DNA from: Phenylobacterium sp.
GTDB lineage: Bacteria > Pseudomonadota > Alphaproteobacteria > Caulobacterales > Caulobacteraceae
DNA length: 64,000 bases
Direction: 5' to 3'
NCBI RefSeq assembly: GCF_013911965.1
Contig: NZ_JACESE010000016.1
Coordinates: 1 to 64,000, forward strand
The notes beneath the pieces are model-generated. The model was not told the origin of the DNA, did not search any database, and saw nothing but the letters and a program-made list of their open reading frames with translations. How positions within the stretch are numbered: position 1 is the first letter of the stretch; every line of letters starts with the position of its first letter. This document shows, in pieces, positions 7,993 to 16,969 of the stretch. Position numbers and translations under genes: made by a program.

Positions 7993-9675
7993 ATGCTGTC
8001 CGGACTCTCCCATCAGGCCCAGGGGGCCAAGAGCTGGCCCTTCGAACAGGCCCGCCTCATCCTCGCCCGCATCCTGCGCCTGCGTCTTTCCGACGCCGAG
8101 CGCGACCTGGCTTCAAGCCTGATCCACGAGGGCAAGGCGGCGGAGGCCGTCGCCACCTTCCCGGCGCTCGCCAAGCCCGTCGTCTTCCAGTGCGGCTACG
8201 GCGCCAGCGGCCTGCCACACCTGGGCACCTTCGGCGAGGCGACGCGGCCGACCATCGTGCGCACCGCCTTCCGGGCGCTGACGGCCGACGCCATCCCGAC
8301 CACGCTGATCGTCTTCTCCGACGACATGGACGGCCTGCGGAAGATCCCCGACAACGTGCCCAACCGGCAGATGCTGGAGGAGGATCGCGACAAGCCGGTC
8401 ACCCGCGTGCGCGATCCCTTCGGCGAGCACGAGAGCTTCGGCCACCACAACAACGCCCGCCTGCGCGCCTTCCTGGACGGCTTCGGCTTCGACTACACCT
8501 TCATGTCGGCCACCGACTGCTACACCTCGGGCCGGTTCGACGCGGTGCTGCTGCGCGTCCTGGAGCGCTTCGACAAGATTCAGGCGATCATGCTGCCGAC
8601 CCTGGGCGAGGAGCGGCGCGCCACCTATTCGCCCTTCCTGCCCATCAGCCCCAAGACCGGCAAGGTGCTGCAGGTCCCGACGCTGGAGCGCAATCTCGAG
8701 AAGGGAACCATCGTCTTTGCGGACGAGGACGGGACGCGGACCGAGGTCCCCGTCACCGGCGGCCATGTGAAGCTGCAGTGGCGCCCCGACTGGGCCGCCC
8801 GCTGGACGGCGCTGGAGGTCGACTTCGAGGCCTCGGGCAAGGACTTGGTGGATTCCGTGCGGGTCTCCAACAAGGTCTGCCAGGCGCTCGGCGGCACGCC
8901 GCCCGAGGCCTTCCACTTCGAACTCTTCATGGACGAGAACAACCAGAAGATCTCGAAGTCCAAGGGCAACGGCCTGACCATCGAGGAATGGCTGCGCTAC
9001 GGCGCGCCCGAAAGCCTCGCCTACTACATGTACCAGTCGCCGAAGTCGGCCAAGCGACTCTATTTCGACGTCATTCCCAAGGCGACGGACGAGTATCTGC
9101 AGCAGCTGGATGCGCTCAACCGCAAGCGGGCCGAGGGCGACGACGCCGCCCAGCTCGACAATCCGGCCTGGCACGTCCACCGCGGCGATCCGCCGGAGAA
9201 GGGCTCGCCGGTCAGCTTCTCCCTGCTGCTCAACCTCGTCTCGGCGGCCGACGCTTCGACGGCCGACATCCTGTGGGCCTTCATCAGCCGCTACATCCCC
9301 GGCGCGACGCCACAGAGCGAGCCCCTGCTGGCCAAGCTCGTCGGCTATGCGCTGAACTATTACGAGGACTTCGTGAAGCCCACGAAGGCCTTCCGCGCGC
9401 CGACCGACCAGGAGCGGGCGGCGATCGAGGACCTGGCCGCGCGGCTGCGGGCCCTGCCGGCCGGCGCCGACGCCGAGGCGATCCAGAACGAGGTGTTCGA
9501 GGCGGGCAAGGCGGGCGGCTTCGAGCCCCTGCGCGCCTGGTTCCAGGCCCTATACGAAGTCCTGCTCGGCCAGAGCCAGGGCCCCCGCTTCGGCTCCTTC
9601 GTGGCCATCTTCGGGATCGAGCGGACCCTGGAGCTGATCGACAGGGCGCTCGCCGGGGACCTGGTGAAGGGCTGA
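7993..9675 (+). CDS. lysS: Lysyl-tRNA synthetase, class I
   Basis: A 560-residue class I lysyl-tRNA synthetase, which charges tRNA-Lys using ATP. Class I motifs are present: a HIGH-like GLPHLGTFGE in the first quarter and KMSKS-like KISKSKGNG near the middle, followed by the long alpha-helical anticodon-binding C-terminal domain. Most bacteria use the unrelated class II enzyme; class I LysRS is typical of alphaproteobacteria, spirochaetes and archaea, which supports the taxonomic call. It stands alone, 65 bp after the thioesterase pair, and is followed by a dispersed repeat. Confidence 0.96.
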   Translation: MLSGLSHQAQGAKSWPFEQARLILARILRLRLSDAERDLASSLIHEGKAAEAVATFPALAKPVVFQCGYGASGLPHLGTFGEATRPTIVRTAFRALTADAIPTTLIVFSDDMDGLRKIPDNVPNRQMLEEDRDKPVTRVRDPFGEHESFGHHNNARLRAFLDGFGFDYTFMSATDCYTSGRFDAVLLRVLERFDKIQAIMLPTLGEERRATYSPFLPISPKTGKVLQVPTLERNLEKGTIVFADEDGTRTEVPVTGGHVKLQWRPDWAARWTALEVDFEASGKDLVDSVRVSNKVCQALGGTPPEAFHFELFMDENNQKISKSKGNGLTIEEWLRYGAPESLAYYMYQSPKSAKRLYFDVIPKATDEYLQQLDALNRKRAEGDDAAQLDNPAWHVHRGDPPEKGSPVSFSLLLNLVSAADASTADILWAFISRYIPGATPQSEPLLAKLVGYALNYYEDFVKPTKAFRAPTDQERAAIEDLAARLRALPAGADAEAIQNEVFEAGKAGGFEPLRAWFQALYEVLLGQSQGPRFGSFVAIFGIERTLELIDRALAGDLVKG

Positions 9676-9690
9676 GGCGGAGCGGCCGCA

Positions 9691-9820
9691 GACTCCCTCA
9701 GTCGCTTCGCGACAGCTCCCCCTGGAAGGGGGAGCGTCTTCGCACGGGGTCCCTCAAAACTGCTGAGCAGATCCTCCCCCTTCTTCAGGGGGAGGTGGCC
9801 CGGAGGGCCGGAGGGGGTCA
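9691..9820 (+). repeat. Dispersed bipartite palindromic repeat, copy 1
   Basis: About 130 bp between lysS and the metalloprotease gene. It has two hairpin modules: a first with CCCTCAGTC, a short GTCGC/GCGAC hairpin and GCTCCCCCT/AGGGGGAGC arms, and a second with CCTCCCCCT/AGGGGGAGG arms followed by GGCCCGGAGGGCCGGAGGG. The reverse complement of 26379-26507 matches along almost the full length, so the element is a real dispersed repeat. It has no coding capacity and resembles REP/BIME-type intergenic elements. Confidence 0.85.
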
Positions 9821-9834
9821 GCGGCCTCTCCGCC

Positions 9835-12297
9835 TTACGATCCCCAGTCGCCGTCGATCCAGCCGCCGGCGCCGATGGGCATGCCCGGAGGCGCTTCGGG
9901 GCGGGTCTCCTTGGCCTTGGCGAGGCGGCGGAGCTCCTCGGGATCCTCGATCAGGGCGATCAGCCGCTCGCGGTGGGCGCGGGTGACGGCGTCGCCGCTG
10001 CGGCCCGCGAGCTTGGCGGCCGCACGGTCCAGCGCCGCCAGGGCGAGCGCCGCCACCGCCGGCGGGGTCTCGGGCTCGCCGGCCAGCCGGCCGAGATCGA
10101 GCACCGCGCGGGCCTGGGTGCGGTGGGCCACCGGCAGGAGGGCGGCCTCGGCCGGGTTGTTGAAGACCTGATCGACCAGGGCGTTCAGCACCTCGGCCCC
10201 GCCGGGCAGGGCCGGATCGAGGCGGTTCTGCTCCACCAGGCGCGCCAGGCGCTTGGGGTTCAGCAGGACGTCGAGGGTGAGGCCCGCGGCCGTCTCGGCG
10301 GCGGCGAGATTGTCGAAGACCGGGCCGCCCAGGGTCGGGAAAACCTCGATCTCCGTCTGCCGGTCCCAGGCGCCTTCCTGGCCGGCCGACAGCAGCGGCA
10401 GGAGGCCGGCGGGCGTGGTGAGCGCCGCAGGCTCCAGCGTCGCCAGCAGGGCCGACACCGCCTGCCGCTGGGCCGCCGCCGGGACGGGGGGCGAGGCCTC
10501 GGTCCCGTCGCCGATGACCGAATAGGCGTAGTCCACGCCGCCGACCAGCTTGCCGGCCGCCTCGATCTGATAGCGGTGCAGCAGGAAGATCGGCACGTAC
10601 TTGCGCCGCAGCATGGAGACCGGCTCGCCCGGGTGCAGGGCGGCCAGGCCGAAGTTGGACAGCGCCACGCGGCGCACCGCCATCATGCGCGAAAGCTCGG
10701 CGGCCGGATCGGCCCCGTCGTCCCACAGGCTGGCCCAGGGTTGGCCGACCGCCAGGCCCCGCGCATCGGCGTCGGAGATGTAGCGCAGGCCGCCCTTGGC
10801 GTTCTGGTTCAGCAGGGCCTGCCCCGCCTCGCCGCCGGGCCCGTACAGCCAGGCGATGGAGAGCTTGTCCCAGTCGCCGATGCCCACGGCGTAGGCGTCG
10901 GAGAGGTCGATGCGGCCGTCCTTCAGCAGAATGCGCGGCGGCGGATAGTCCATGACGCTGGCGCGCCCCTGGGTGCTGGCGGCGAAGTTGTGGGAGAGGC
11001 CGAGCGAATGGCCCACCTCGTGGGCGCCCAGCTGGCGCAGGCGGGCGAGCGCGGCCTGGGCGGGATCATTTCCGCCGCCGGTCCCGACCTTGTCGGCGCC
11101 GACCAGGCCTTCGAAGATCAGCATGTCCTGGCGCACGCGCAGGGCGCCCAGCACCACCGAGCCCTTCAGGATCTCGCCCGTGCGGGGATCGGTCACCGCC
11201 TGGCCGTAGGACCAGCCGCGGGTCGCCCGGTCGGCCCAGTTGATCATGCTGTAGCGCACGTCCAGCGGATCGGCGCCCTCGGGCAACAGTTCGACGCGGA
11301 AGGCGTCCTTGTAGCCGGCGGCCTCGAAGGCCTGGGCCCACCAGCCGGCCCCCTCCATCAGGGCGCTGCGGATCGGCTCGGGCGCGCCGCGGTCCATGTA
11401 GAAGACGATGGGCTTCTTCACCGTCGAGACCGCCGCCGTCGGATCGGTCTTCTCCAGGCGGAAGCGGACGGCCGTCTGTTCGACGATCGGCTGGCCGAGC
11501 GGGGCGGCGAAATCCAGGTGGAGCTGCGAGAAGGAGCCGCCGCGCGGATCGAAGGCCAGCGGCTGGTAGCCGGGCTCGGGCAGCTTCACGAAGGAATGGC
11601 GCACCGCCACGGTGAAGCGCCCGGCCTCGGGGGCGATGTTGGCGACCTCGTCGCCCGGCTCGTCGGAGGCGAAGGTCTGGCGCGCCTCCAGTTCCACATT
11701 TTCAGGGAAGGCCCTGGCCGCGGCGGCGTCCACGAGGGTGAGGTCGGCGACCTGGCGCCAGCCCTTCTCGCCGGCGGCCTCCAGGGCCTTGGTCACGCCG
11801 TTGGCGTCGGCGGTGAGGAAGCTGGAAATGTCGATCAGGATCCGCCCGGCCGCGTCGGTGGAGACGATGTCGCCGGCCCAGACGGTGGAGGGCGCGAAGG
11901 CCTCTCGCGCGGCGGCCTGCTCCTCGGGCGGGGCGCCTTCGGCGCGGAAGCGGTGGTTCTCGTACTCGGCCACGACCTTGCCGCCCATCCGGCGGAAGGC
12001 GAGGATGCGGCCCGGCTCCACCCGTCCGCGGTCGAGGCCGATGGGCGCCGAGCCCAGCCCCGTGCGCAGCGAGGCCATATGGATGTAGCGGCCGCTGACG
12101 CCGTTGGCGTCGGGCGGCGGCAGCAGCATCAGAACGCGGCCCTTCTCGGCGTCGACATAGAGGGGAATGAGGCCGTCCAGGCGCTGCAGGCCGGCCACAG
12201 CCTGGGCCATCGGCTGGGGCGCGGCGAGGCTCGGAGCCGGCGCGCAGACGAGGACAGCCGCCGCCGCAGCAGCCGCGAAGAGAGAATTCCGGAACAC
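9835..12297 (-). CDS. Secreted zinc-dependent metalloprotease (DUF5117/DUF4953-like)
   Basis: An 820-residue protein with an N-terminal signal peptide (MFRNSLFAAAAAAAVLVCAPAPSLAAP; GTG start at 12297, G-rich ribosome-binding site upstream). The zinc site HEVGHSLGLSHNF near residues 426-438 is a textbook HExxHxxGxxH of metzincin-like proteases. Upstream, VRYSMINWADRATRGWSYGQAVTDPRTGEI fits the family of large bacterial zinc-dependent metalloproteases with DUF5117 and DUF5118 domains. It should act in the periplasm or outside the cell; substrate unknown. It is divergent from the MerR gene and convergent with lysS. Confidence 0.9.
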   Translation of the reverse strand: MFRNSLFAAAAAAAVLVCAPAPSLAAPQPMAQAVAGLQRLDGLIPLYVDAEKGRVLMLLPPPDANGVSGRYIHMASLRTGLGSAPIGLDRGRVEPGRILAFRRMGGKVVAEYENHRFRAEGAPPEEQAAAREAFAPSTVWAGDIVSTDAAGRILIDISSFLTADANGVTKALEAAGEKGWRQVADLTLVDAAAARAFPENVELEARQTFASDEPGDEVANIAPEAGRFTVAVRHSFVKLPEPGYQPLAFDPRGGSFSQLHLDFAAPLGQPIVEQTAVRFRLEKTDPTAAVSTVKKPIVFYMDRGAPEPIRSALMEGAGWWAQAFEAAGYKDAFRVELLPEGADPLDVRYSMINWADRATRGWSYGQAVTDPRTGEILKGSVVLGALRVRQDMLIFEGLVGADKVGTGGGNDPAQAALARLRQLGAHEVGHSLGLSHNFAASTQGRASVMDYPPPRILLKDGRIDLSDAYAVGIGDWDKLSIAWLYGPGGEAGQALLNQNAKGGLRYISDADARGLAVGQPWASLWDDGADPAAELSRMMAVRRVALSNFGLAALHPGEPVSMLRRKYVPIFLLHRYQIEAAGKLVGGVDYAYSVIGDGTEASPPVPAAAQRQAVSALLATLEPAALTTPAGLLPLLSAGQEGAWDRQTEIEVFPTLGGPVFDNLAAAETAAGLTLDVLLNPKRLARLVEQNRLDPALPGGAEVLNALVDQVFNNPAEAALLPVAHRTQARAVLDLGRLAGEPETPPAVAALALAALDRAAAKLAGRSGDAVTRAHRERLIALIEDPEELRRLAKAKETRPEAPPGMPIGAGGWIDGDWGS

Positions 12298-12396
12298 CTG
12301 TACGCCCCCCGATCAGAACCGCGGCCAGCCTAGGCGGCGCCGCGCGGCGGCGTCCATGCCCGCGGCGCTGGAAGGGCCGCCAAACCTGCGGTTGCC

Positions 12397-12429
12397 TTGA
12401 CGTTGACGTAAGATGCCACTTACATCGTC
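12397..12429 (+). promoter_or_regulatory. Candidate MerR operator/promoter
   Basis: TTGACGTTGACGTAAG (12397-12412) and CTTACATCGTCA (12419-12430) form an imperfect palindrome in which each arm carries TGACG and GTAAG around a 6-base centre. TTGACG at 12397 or 12403 could serve as -35 and TACATC at 12421 as a weak -10 with a long spacer, the arrangement MerR regulators use. It lies 48 bp before the MerR start, so autoregulation and control of the downstream acyl-CoA dehydrogenase are likely. The pattern resembles operators of MerR regulators of acyl-CoA and branched-chain amino-acid catabolism. Confidence 0.55.
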
Positions 12430-12477
12430 AGCCAAAATCAGGACGCCGAAAACAGGCCCAAACCGGAGACGCCCACC

Positions 12478-12957
12478 ATGCCCACCGACCTGCGCCGCCC
12501 GCAACGCACCTATACGATCCGCCAGCTCTGCCTGGAGTTCAAATGCACGCCGCGCGCCCTGCGCTTCTATGAGGACAAGGGTCTGCTCGCCCCCGCCCGC
12601 GACGGCATGAACCGGGTCTATTCCTACAAGGACCGCGCCCGCCTGAAGCTGATCCTGCAGGGCAAGCGCGTGGGCCTGTCTCTGGCCGAGATCGGCGAGA
12701 TCCTCGACCTCTACGACCTGGACGACGGCGGCGCGGCCCAGATGGCCAAGTCGCTGCGCAAGTTCAAGGAACGCATCCTGGCCCTGGAATCCCAGCGCGA
12801 GGACATCGACCGGGCCATCAACGAACTGAAGACCGGCTGCGACAACCTGGAGCAGAAGCTGGCCGCCACCCGGCCCGACCTGCTGCCGCGCGCCGCCGAC
12901 TACGACCAGATGCTGCGCCAGCGCCTCGACGGCCTGGAGCATGTGGGCGCCAAGTAA
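12478..12957 (+). CDS. MerR family transcriptional regulator
   Basis: A 159-residue regulator. The N-terminal helix-turn-helix is clear: YTIRQLCLEFKCTPRALRFYEDKGLLAPARDGMNRVYSYKDRARLKLILQGKRVGLSLAEIGEIL, followed by a coiled-coil dimerisation helix and no obvious metal-binding cysteines apart from one in TGCDNL. Its position 72 bp upstream of a DmdC-type acyl-CoA dehydrogenase fits MerR regulators of fatty-acid or branched-chain amino-acid degradation. GGAGACG precedes the ATG. The candidate operator lies in the upstream gap shared with the metalloprotease gene. Confidence 0.92.
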   Translation: MPTDLRRPQRTYTIRQLCLEFKCTPRALRFYEDKGLLAPARDGMNRVYSYKDRARLKLILQGKRVGLSLAEIGEILDLYDLDDGGAAQMAKSLRKFKERILALESQREDIDRAINELKTGCDNLEQKLAATRPDLLPRAADYDQMLRQRLDGLEHVGAK

Positions 12958-12984
12958 GGCCCCGCCTCGTTCAGACACCTGATT

Positions 12985-13016
12985 GCGTCGGGCCGGACCG
13001 CCGGCCCGACGCCTTT
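12985..13016 (+). terminator. Strong hairpin between the MerR gene and acyl-CoA dehydrogenase gene
   Basis: GCGTCGGGCCGG (12985-12996) and CCGGCCCGACGC (13001-13012) form a perfect 12-bp stem with a 4-base loop, followed by CTTT. It sits between two co-directional genes, so it may be a partial terminator or a processing/stability element that sets different expression of the regulator and the enzyme. The following T-run is short, so full termination is doubtful. Confidence 0.6.
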
Positions 13017-13029
13017 CGCTGGAGTTTCC

Positions 13030-14817
13030 ATGCCCTACAAGCCGCCTGTCGCCGACCACCTCTTCCTGCTGCGCGACGTCCTCGGCATCGGCCGCTACGG
13101 CGATCTGCCGGGTTTTGCGGAGGCGTCGATGGACACGGTGGCTCAGATCGTCGAGGAGGCGGGCCGCTTCACCAGCGAGGTGCTGGCGCCCCTGAACAGC
13201 GTCGGCGACAAGCAGGGCTGCACCTGGCGTCCGGACAACACGGTGACCACGCCGGACGGCTTCAAGGCGGCCTACAAGGCCCTGGTCGAAGGCGGCTGGC
13301 CGGCCCTGGGTTCGGAGACGGAGTTCGGCGGCCAGGGCCTGCCGCACGTGGTCAACCTCGCCTTCTCGGAGATGTCCTCCTCGGCCAACATGGCGTTCTC
13401 CATGTATCCGGGCCTGACGCACGGGGCCTATTCGGCGATCCTGAACGGCGGCTCGCCCGAACAGAAGGCGCTCTACCTGCCCAAGCTCGCCTCGGGCGAG
13501 TGGTGCGGGACCATGAACCTGACCGAGCCGCACTGCGGCACCGATCTTGGCCTGCTGCGCACCAAGGCGGTCCCGCAAGCCGACGGCTCCTACCGCATCA
13601 CCGGCCAGAAGATCTGGATCTCGGGCGGCGAGCACGACATGGCCGACAACATCGTCCATCTGGTCCTGGCCAGGGTCGAGGGCGCGCCCGCCGGCACGCG
13701 CGGCATCAGCCTGTTCATCGTGCCCAAGTTCATTCCCGACGCCGACGGCAAGCCGGGCGCGCGCAACAGCGTCTTCTGCGCCGGCCTGGAAGAGAAGATG
13801 GGCATCCACGGCAACGCCACCTGCGTGATCCAGCACGAGGAGTCGCAGGGTTGGCTCGTGGGCGAGGAGAACCAGGGCCTGCGCCTGATGTTCGTGATGA
13901 TGAACGAGGCCCGCATCGGCGTGGGCCTGCAGGGCATCGCCCAGGCCGAGGCCGCCTACCAGGCCGCCGCCCAATTCGCCAAGGAGCGGCTGCAGGGCCG
14001 CTCGCTCACGGGGCCGAAGAACCCCGACGGCCCGGCCGACCCGATCATCGTCCATCCTGACGTGCGCCGCATGCTGATGGACAGCCGCGTCATCATCGAG
14101 GGCGGCCGCGCCTTCCTGTTCTGGACCGCCCTGCACGGTGACCTGGCGCATGGCAGCCCGGACGAGGCGGTGCGCCAGAAGGGTTCGGACTACATGGCCC
14201 TGATGACGCCGGTGGTGAAGGGTTTCCTCACCGACCGGGGCTTCAAGGTCTGCTCCGACGCCATGCAGGTCCACGGCGGCTCGGGCTTCACCGAGCACTT
14301 CCCGGTCAGCCAGTACCTGCGCGACTGCCGCATCGCCCTGATCTACGAAGGCACCAACGGCGTCCAGGCGCTGGACCTGGTGGGCCGCAAGCTCGCCGCC
14401 GATGGCGGCCGCGGCGTCATGGGCTTCTTCGCCGAGATCGACGCCTATGTGGCCGCCCACGAGGACGACAAGGCGCTGGCGCCGATCATCGCAGGCCTCG
14501 CCAAGGCCAAGGAAGAGCTGCAGGACGCCACCATGTGGCTGATGGCCAACGGCCTGGCCAATCCGGACAACGCGGGCGCGGCCTCGACCGACTACATGCA
14601 CCTCTTCGGCCTCACCGCGCTCGCCTACATGTGGGCGATGATGGCCCAGGCCGCGCAGGCCAGGATCGCGGCCGGCGAAACGGACGCCTTCTATGCGACC
14701 AAGCTGACGCTCGCCCGCTACTACGCCGAGCGCATCCTGCCGGAGACCTCGGCCCATCTGGCCAAGCTGAAGGCCGGCGCCGACACCCTGATGAGCCTGC
14801 CGGCCGAGGCCTTCTGA
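13030..14817 (+). CDS. Acyl-CoA dehydrogenase, DmdC-type
   Basis: A 595-residue FAD-dependent acyl-CoA dehydrogenase, longer than the usual ~380 residues because it has an N-terminal helical extension and a C-terminal acetyl-CoA dehydrogenase-like domain. Recognisable parts include GGWPALGSETEFGGQG, MNLTEPHCGTDL, FCAGLEEKMGIHGNATC, MQVHGGSGFTEHFPVSQYLRDCRI and IYEGTNGVQALDLVGRKL. Members oxidise acyl-CoA to enoyl-CoA; the 3-methylmercaptopropionyl-CoA dehydrogenase (DmdC) subfamily has this length, but many members act on medium or long acyl chains, so dimethylsulfoniopropionate use should not be assumed. GGAG precedes the ATG. It shares one base with the OsmC gene (TGATG). Confidence 0.92.
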   Translation: MPYKPPVADHLFLLRDVLGIGRYGDLPGFAEASMDTVAQIVEEAGRFTSEVLAPLNSVGDKQGCTWRPDNTVTTPDGFKAAYKALVEGGWPALGSETEFGGQGLPHVVNLAFSEMSSSANMAFSMYPGLTHGAYSAILNGGSPEQKALYLPKLASGEWCGTMNLTEPHCGTDLGLLRTKAVPQADGSYRITGQKIWISGGEHDMADNIVHLVLARVEGAPAGTRGISLFIVPKFIPDADGKPGARNSVFCAGLEEKMGIHGNATCVIQHEESQGWLVGEENQGLRLMFVMMNEARIGVGLQGIAQAEAAYQAAAQFAKERLQGRSLTGPKNPDGPADPIIVHPDVRRMLMDSRVIIEGGRAFLFWTALHGDLAHGSPDEAVRQKGSDYMALMTPVVKGFLTDRGFKVCSDAMQVHGGSGFTEHFPVSQYLRDCRIALIYEGTNGVQALDLVGRKLAADGGRGVMGFFAEIDAYVAAHEDDKALAPIIAGLAKAKEELQDATMWLMANGLANPDNAGAASTDYMHLFGLTALAYMWAMMAQAAQARIAAGETDAFYATKLTLARYYAERILPETSAHLAKLKAGADTLMSLPAEAF

Positions 14818-15272
14818 TGGCGACCTATCGTGCGACCGTGGACTGGCGGCTGACCGAGGGCGAGGACTTCCTCGCCGGCCGCTACAGCCGCGGCCACGAC
14901 CTCGCCTTCGACGGCGGAACCAAGGTGGCGGGCACGGCCTCGCCCCACGTGGTCGGCAACAAGTGGTCGGTGGCCGGGGCGGTGGATCCCGAGCAGATGC
15001 TCGTGGCCTCCCTCTCGGCCTGCCACATGCTGACCTTCCTGCACCGGGCCCGCCTCGCGGGCTTTGCGGTCAGCGCCTATGCGGACGAGGCCGAGGGCGT
15101 GATGAGCGAGATCGCGCCCGGCCGTCAGGCGGTGACCAAGGTCACCCTGCGTCCGAAGATCGAATGGTCCGGCGCGGCCCCCGACGCCGAGACGCTCGAG
15201 CGCCTGCACCACGAGGCGCACGAGGAATGCTTCATCGCCAACTCGGTGAAGACCGAGGTGGTGGTGGCATAG
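14817..15272 (+). CDS. OsmC family peroxiredoxin-like protein
   Basis: A 151-residue OsmC/Ohr-superfamily protein. The two family cysteines are present: one in ASLSACHMLTFLHRA and one in AHEECFIANSVKTEV, the pair that reduces organic or fatty-acid hydroperoxides. PEQMLVASLSACH is the typical first-cysteine motif. Its start codon overlaps the stop of the acyl-CoA dehydrogenase gene (TGATG), so the two are translationally coupled; a role in coping with peroxides made during acyl-CoA oxidation is plausible inference. Confidence 0.9.
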   Translation: MATYRATVDWRLTEGEDFLAGRYSRGHDLAFDGGTKVAGTASPHVVGNKWSVAGAVDPEQMLVASLSACHMLTFLHRARLAGFAVSAYADEAEGVMSEIAPGRQAVTKVTLRPKIEWSGAAPDAETLERLHHEAHEECFIANSVKTEVVVA

Positions 15273-15322
15273 GCGCATCACCGGCAGCCTTGCGCGCCGC
15301 AGGCGCAGCAGGCGCCGCCAAG

Positions 15323-15423
15323 TGGTGACACGAAGGGCACGAAGGGGCGCGAAGGACACAGAGCGGGCGGCGTCACCCTTCGTGCGCTTCGTGAGCCCTT
15401 CGTGTCCTTTGTGTCACCTCTTC
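15323..15423. repeat. Large imperfect palindromic repeat (CACGAAGG family), copy 1
   Basis: The left arm reads TGGTGACACGAAGGGCACGA and onward with further GAAGG units, and the right arm reads back as CCTTCGTG, CCCTTCGTGTCC and TTTGTGTCACC, so the element can fold into one long imperfect hairpin about 100 bp long. Each arm consists of short repeated units ending in GAAGG(G/A)CAC. A related element occurs at 34796-34895. The right arm contains the stop codon of the vsr gene (15414-15416). Confidence 0.8.
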
Positions 15424-15866
15424 GACTCGCCCTGGCGGGCGGCGGGCCGAAGCGGCGCTGAGTCCAGCAGCGCTTTGAGGCGGGCCTTCAGCGCCGCCTC
15501 GTCCTTCATCTCGCACTCCCAGACCGTCTCGACCCGCCAGCCGGCGGCCTCCAGGGCCTCGCGAGCCGCAGCGTCGCGCGCGCGGTTGCGGCCGACCTTG
15601 GCCAGCCAGTAGTCGCGGTTGGCCTTGGGCACGCGGCTTCCGCGGGCGCAGTCGTGGCCGTGCCAGAAGCAGCCGTGGGCGAAGACCACGAGCCGGCGCC
15701 CCGACAGCACGATGTCGGGCGAGCCGGGCAGGTCCTTGCGATGCAGGCGGTAGCGGGCGCCGAGCTGCGTGAGCATACGCCGCAGCGTCTTCTCGGGCGC
15801 GGTGTCCCGCCCCTTCACCCGGGCCATGACGGCCGAGCGCTTTTCCGCGTCGTAGACGTCGGTCAT
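15414..15866 (-). CDS. vsr: Very short patch repair endonuclease
   Basis: A 150-residue Vsr endonuclease, which nicks next to T in T:G mismatches formed when 5-methylcytosine deaminates. Family motifs are clear: the N-terminal RSAVMARVKGRDTAPE, LPGSPDIVLSGRRLVVF with the catalytic aspartate (residue 51), and the zinc/mismatch-recognition stretch AHGCFWHGHDC followed by RVPKANRDYWLAKV. It lies 35 bp downstream of cysK and one gene away from a cytosine-C5 methyltransferase, its expected functional partner. The last codons and stop fall in a palindromic repeat, so the C-terminal tail may have been reshaped by repeat insertion. Confidence 0.94.
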   Translation of the reverse strand: MTDVYDAEKRSAVMARVKGRDTAPEKTLRRMLTQLGARYRLHRKDLPGSPDIVLSGRRLVVFAHGCFWHGHDCARGSRVPKANRDYWLAKVGRNRARDAAAREALEAAGWRVETVWECEMKDEAALKARLKALLDSAPLRPAARQGESKR

Positions 15867-15901
15867 GACGTCGCCGATCGGGCGCCCGGTCGCCGCAGGC
15901 C

Positions 15902-16891
<990 letters not shown>

Positions 16892-16969
16892 GAGACTGCC
16901 CTTCGAAAATTCGCGTTCTGAGGCCCTTTGAACGCGAACTTAGGGGTTCGGGACGCAAATGAAAGCCGC

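Noticed and set aside
14817-15272. DMSP catabolism island around the DmdC-type dehydrogenase
   Set aside because: No DmdA, DmdB or DmdD genes are nearby; many DmdC-type dehydrogenases act on ordinary acyl-CoAs.
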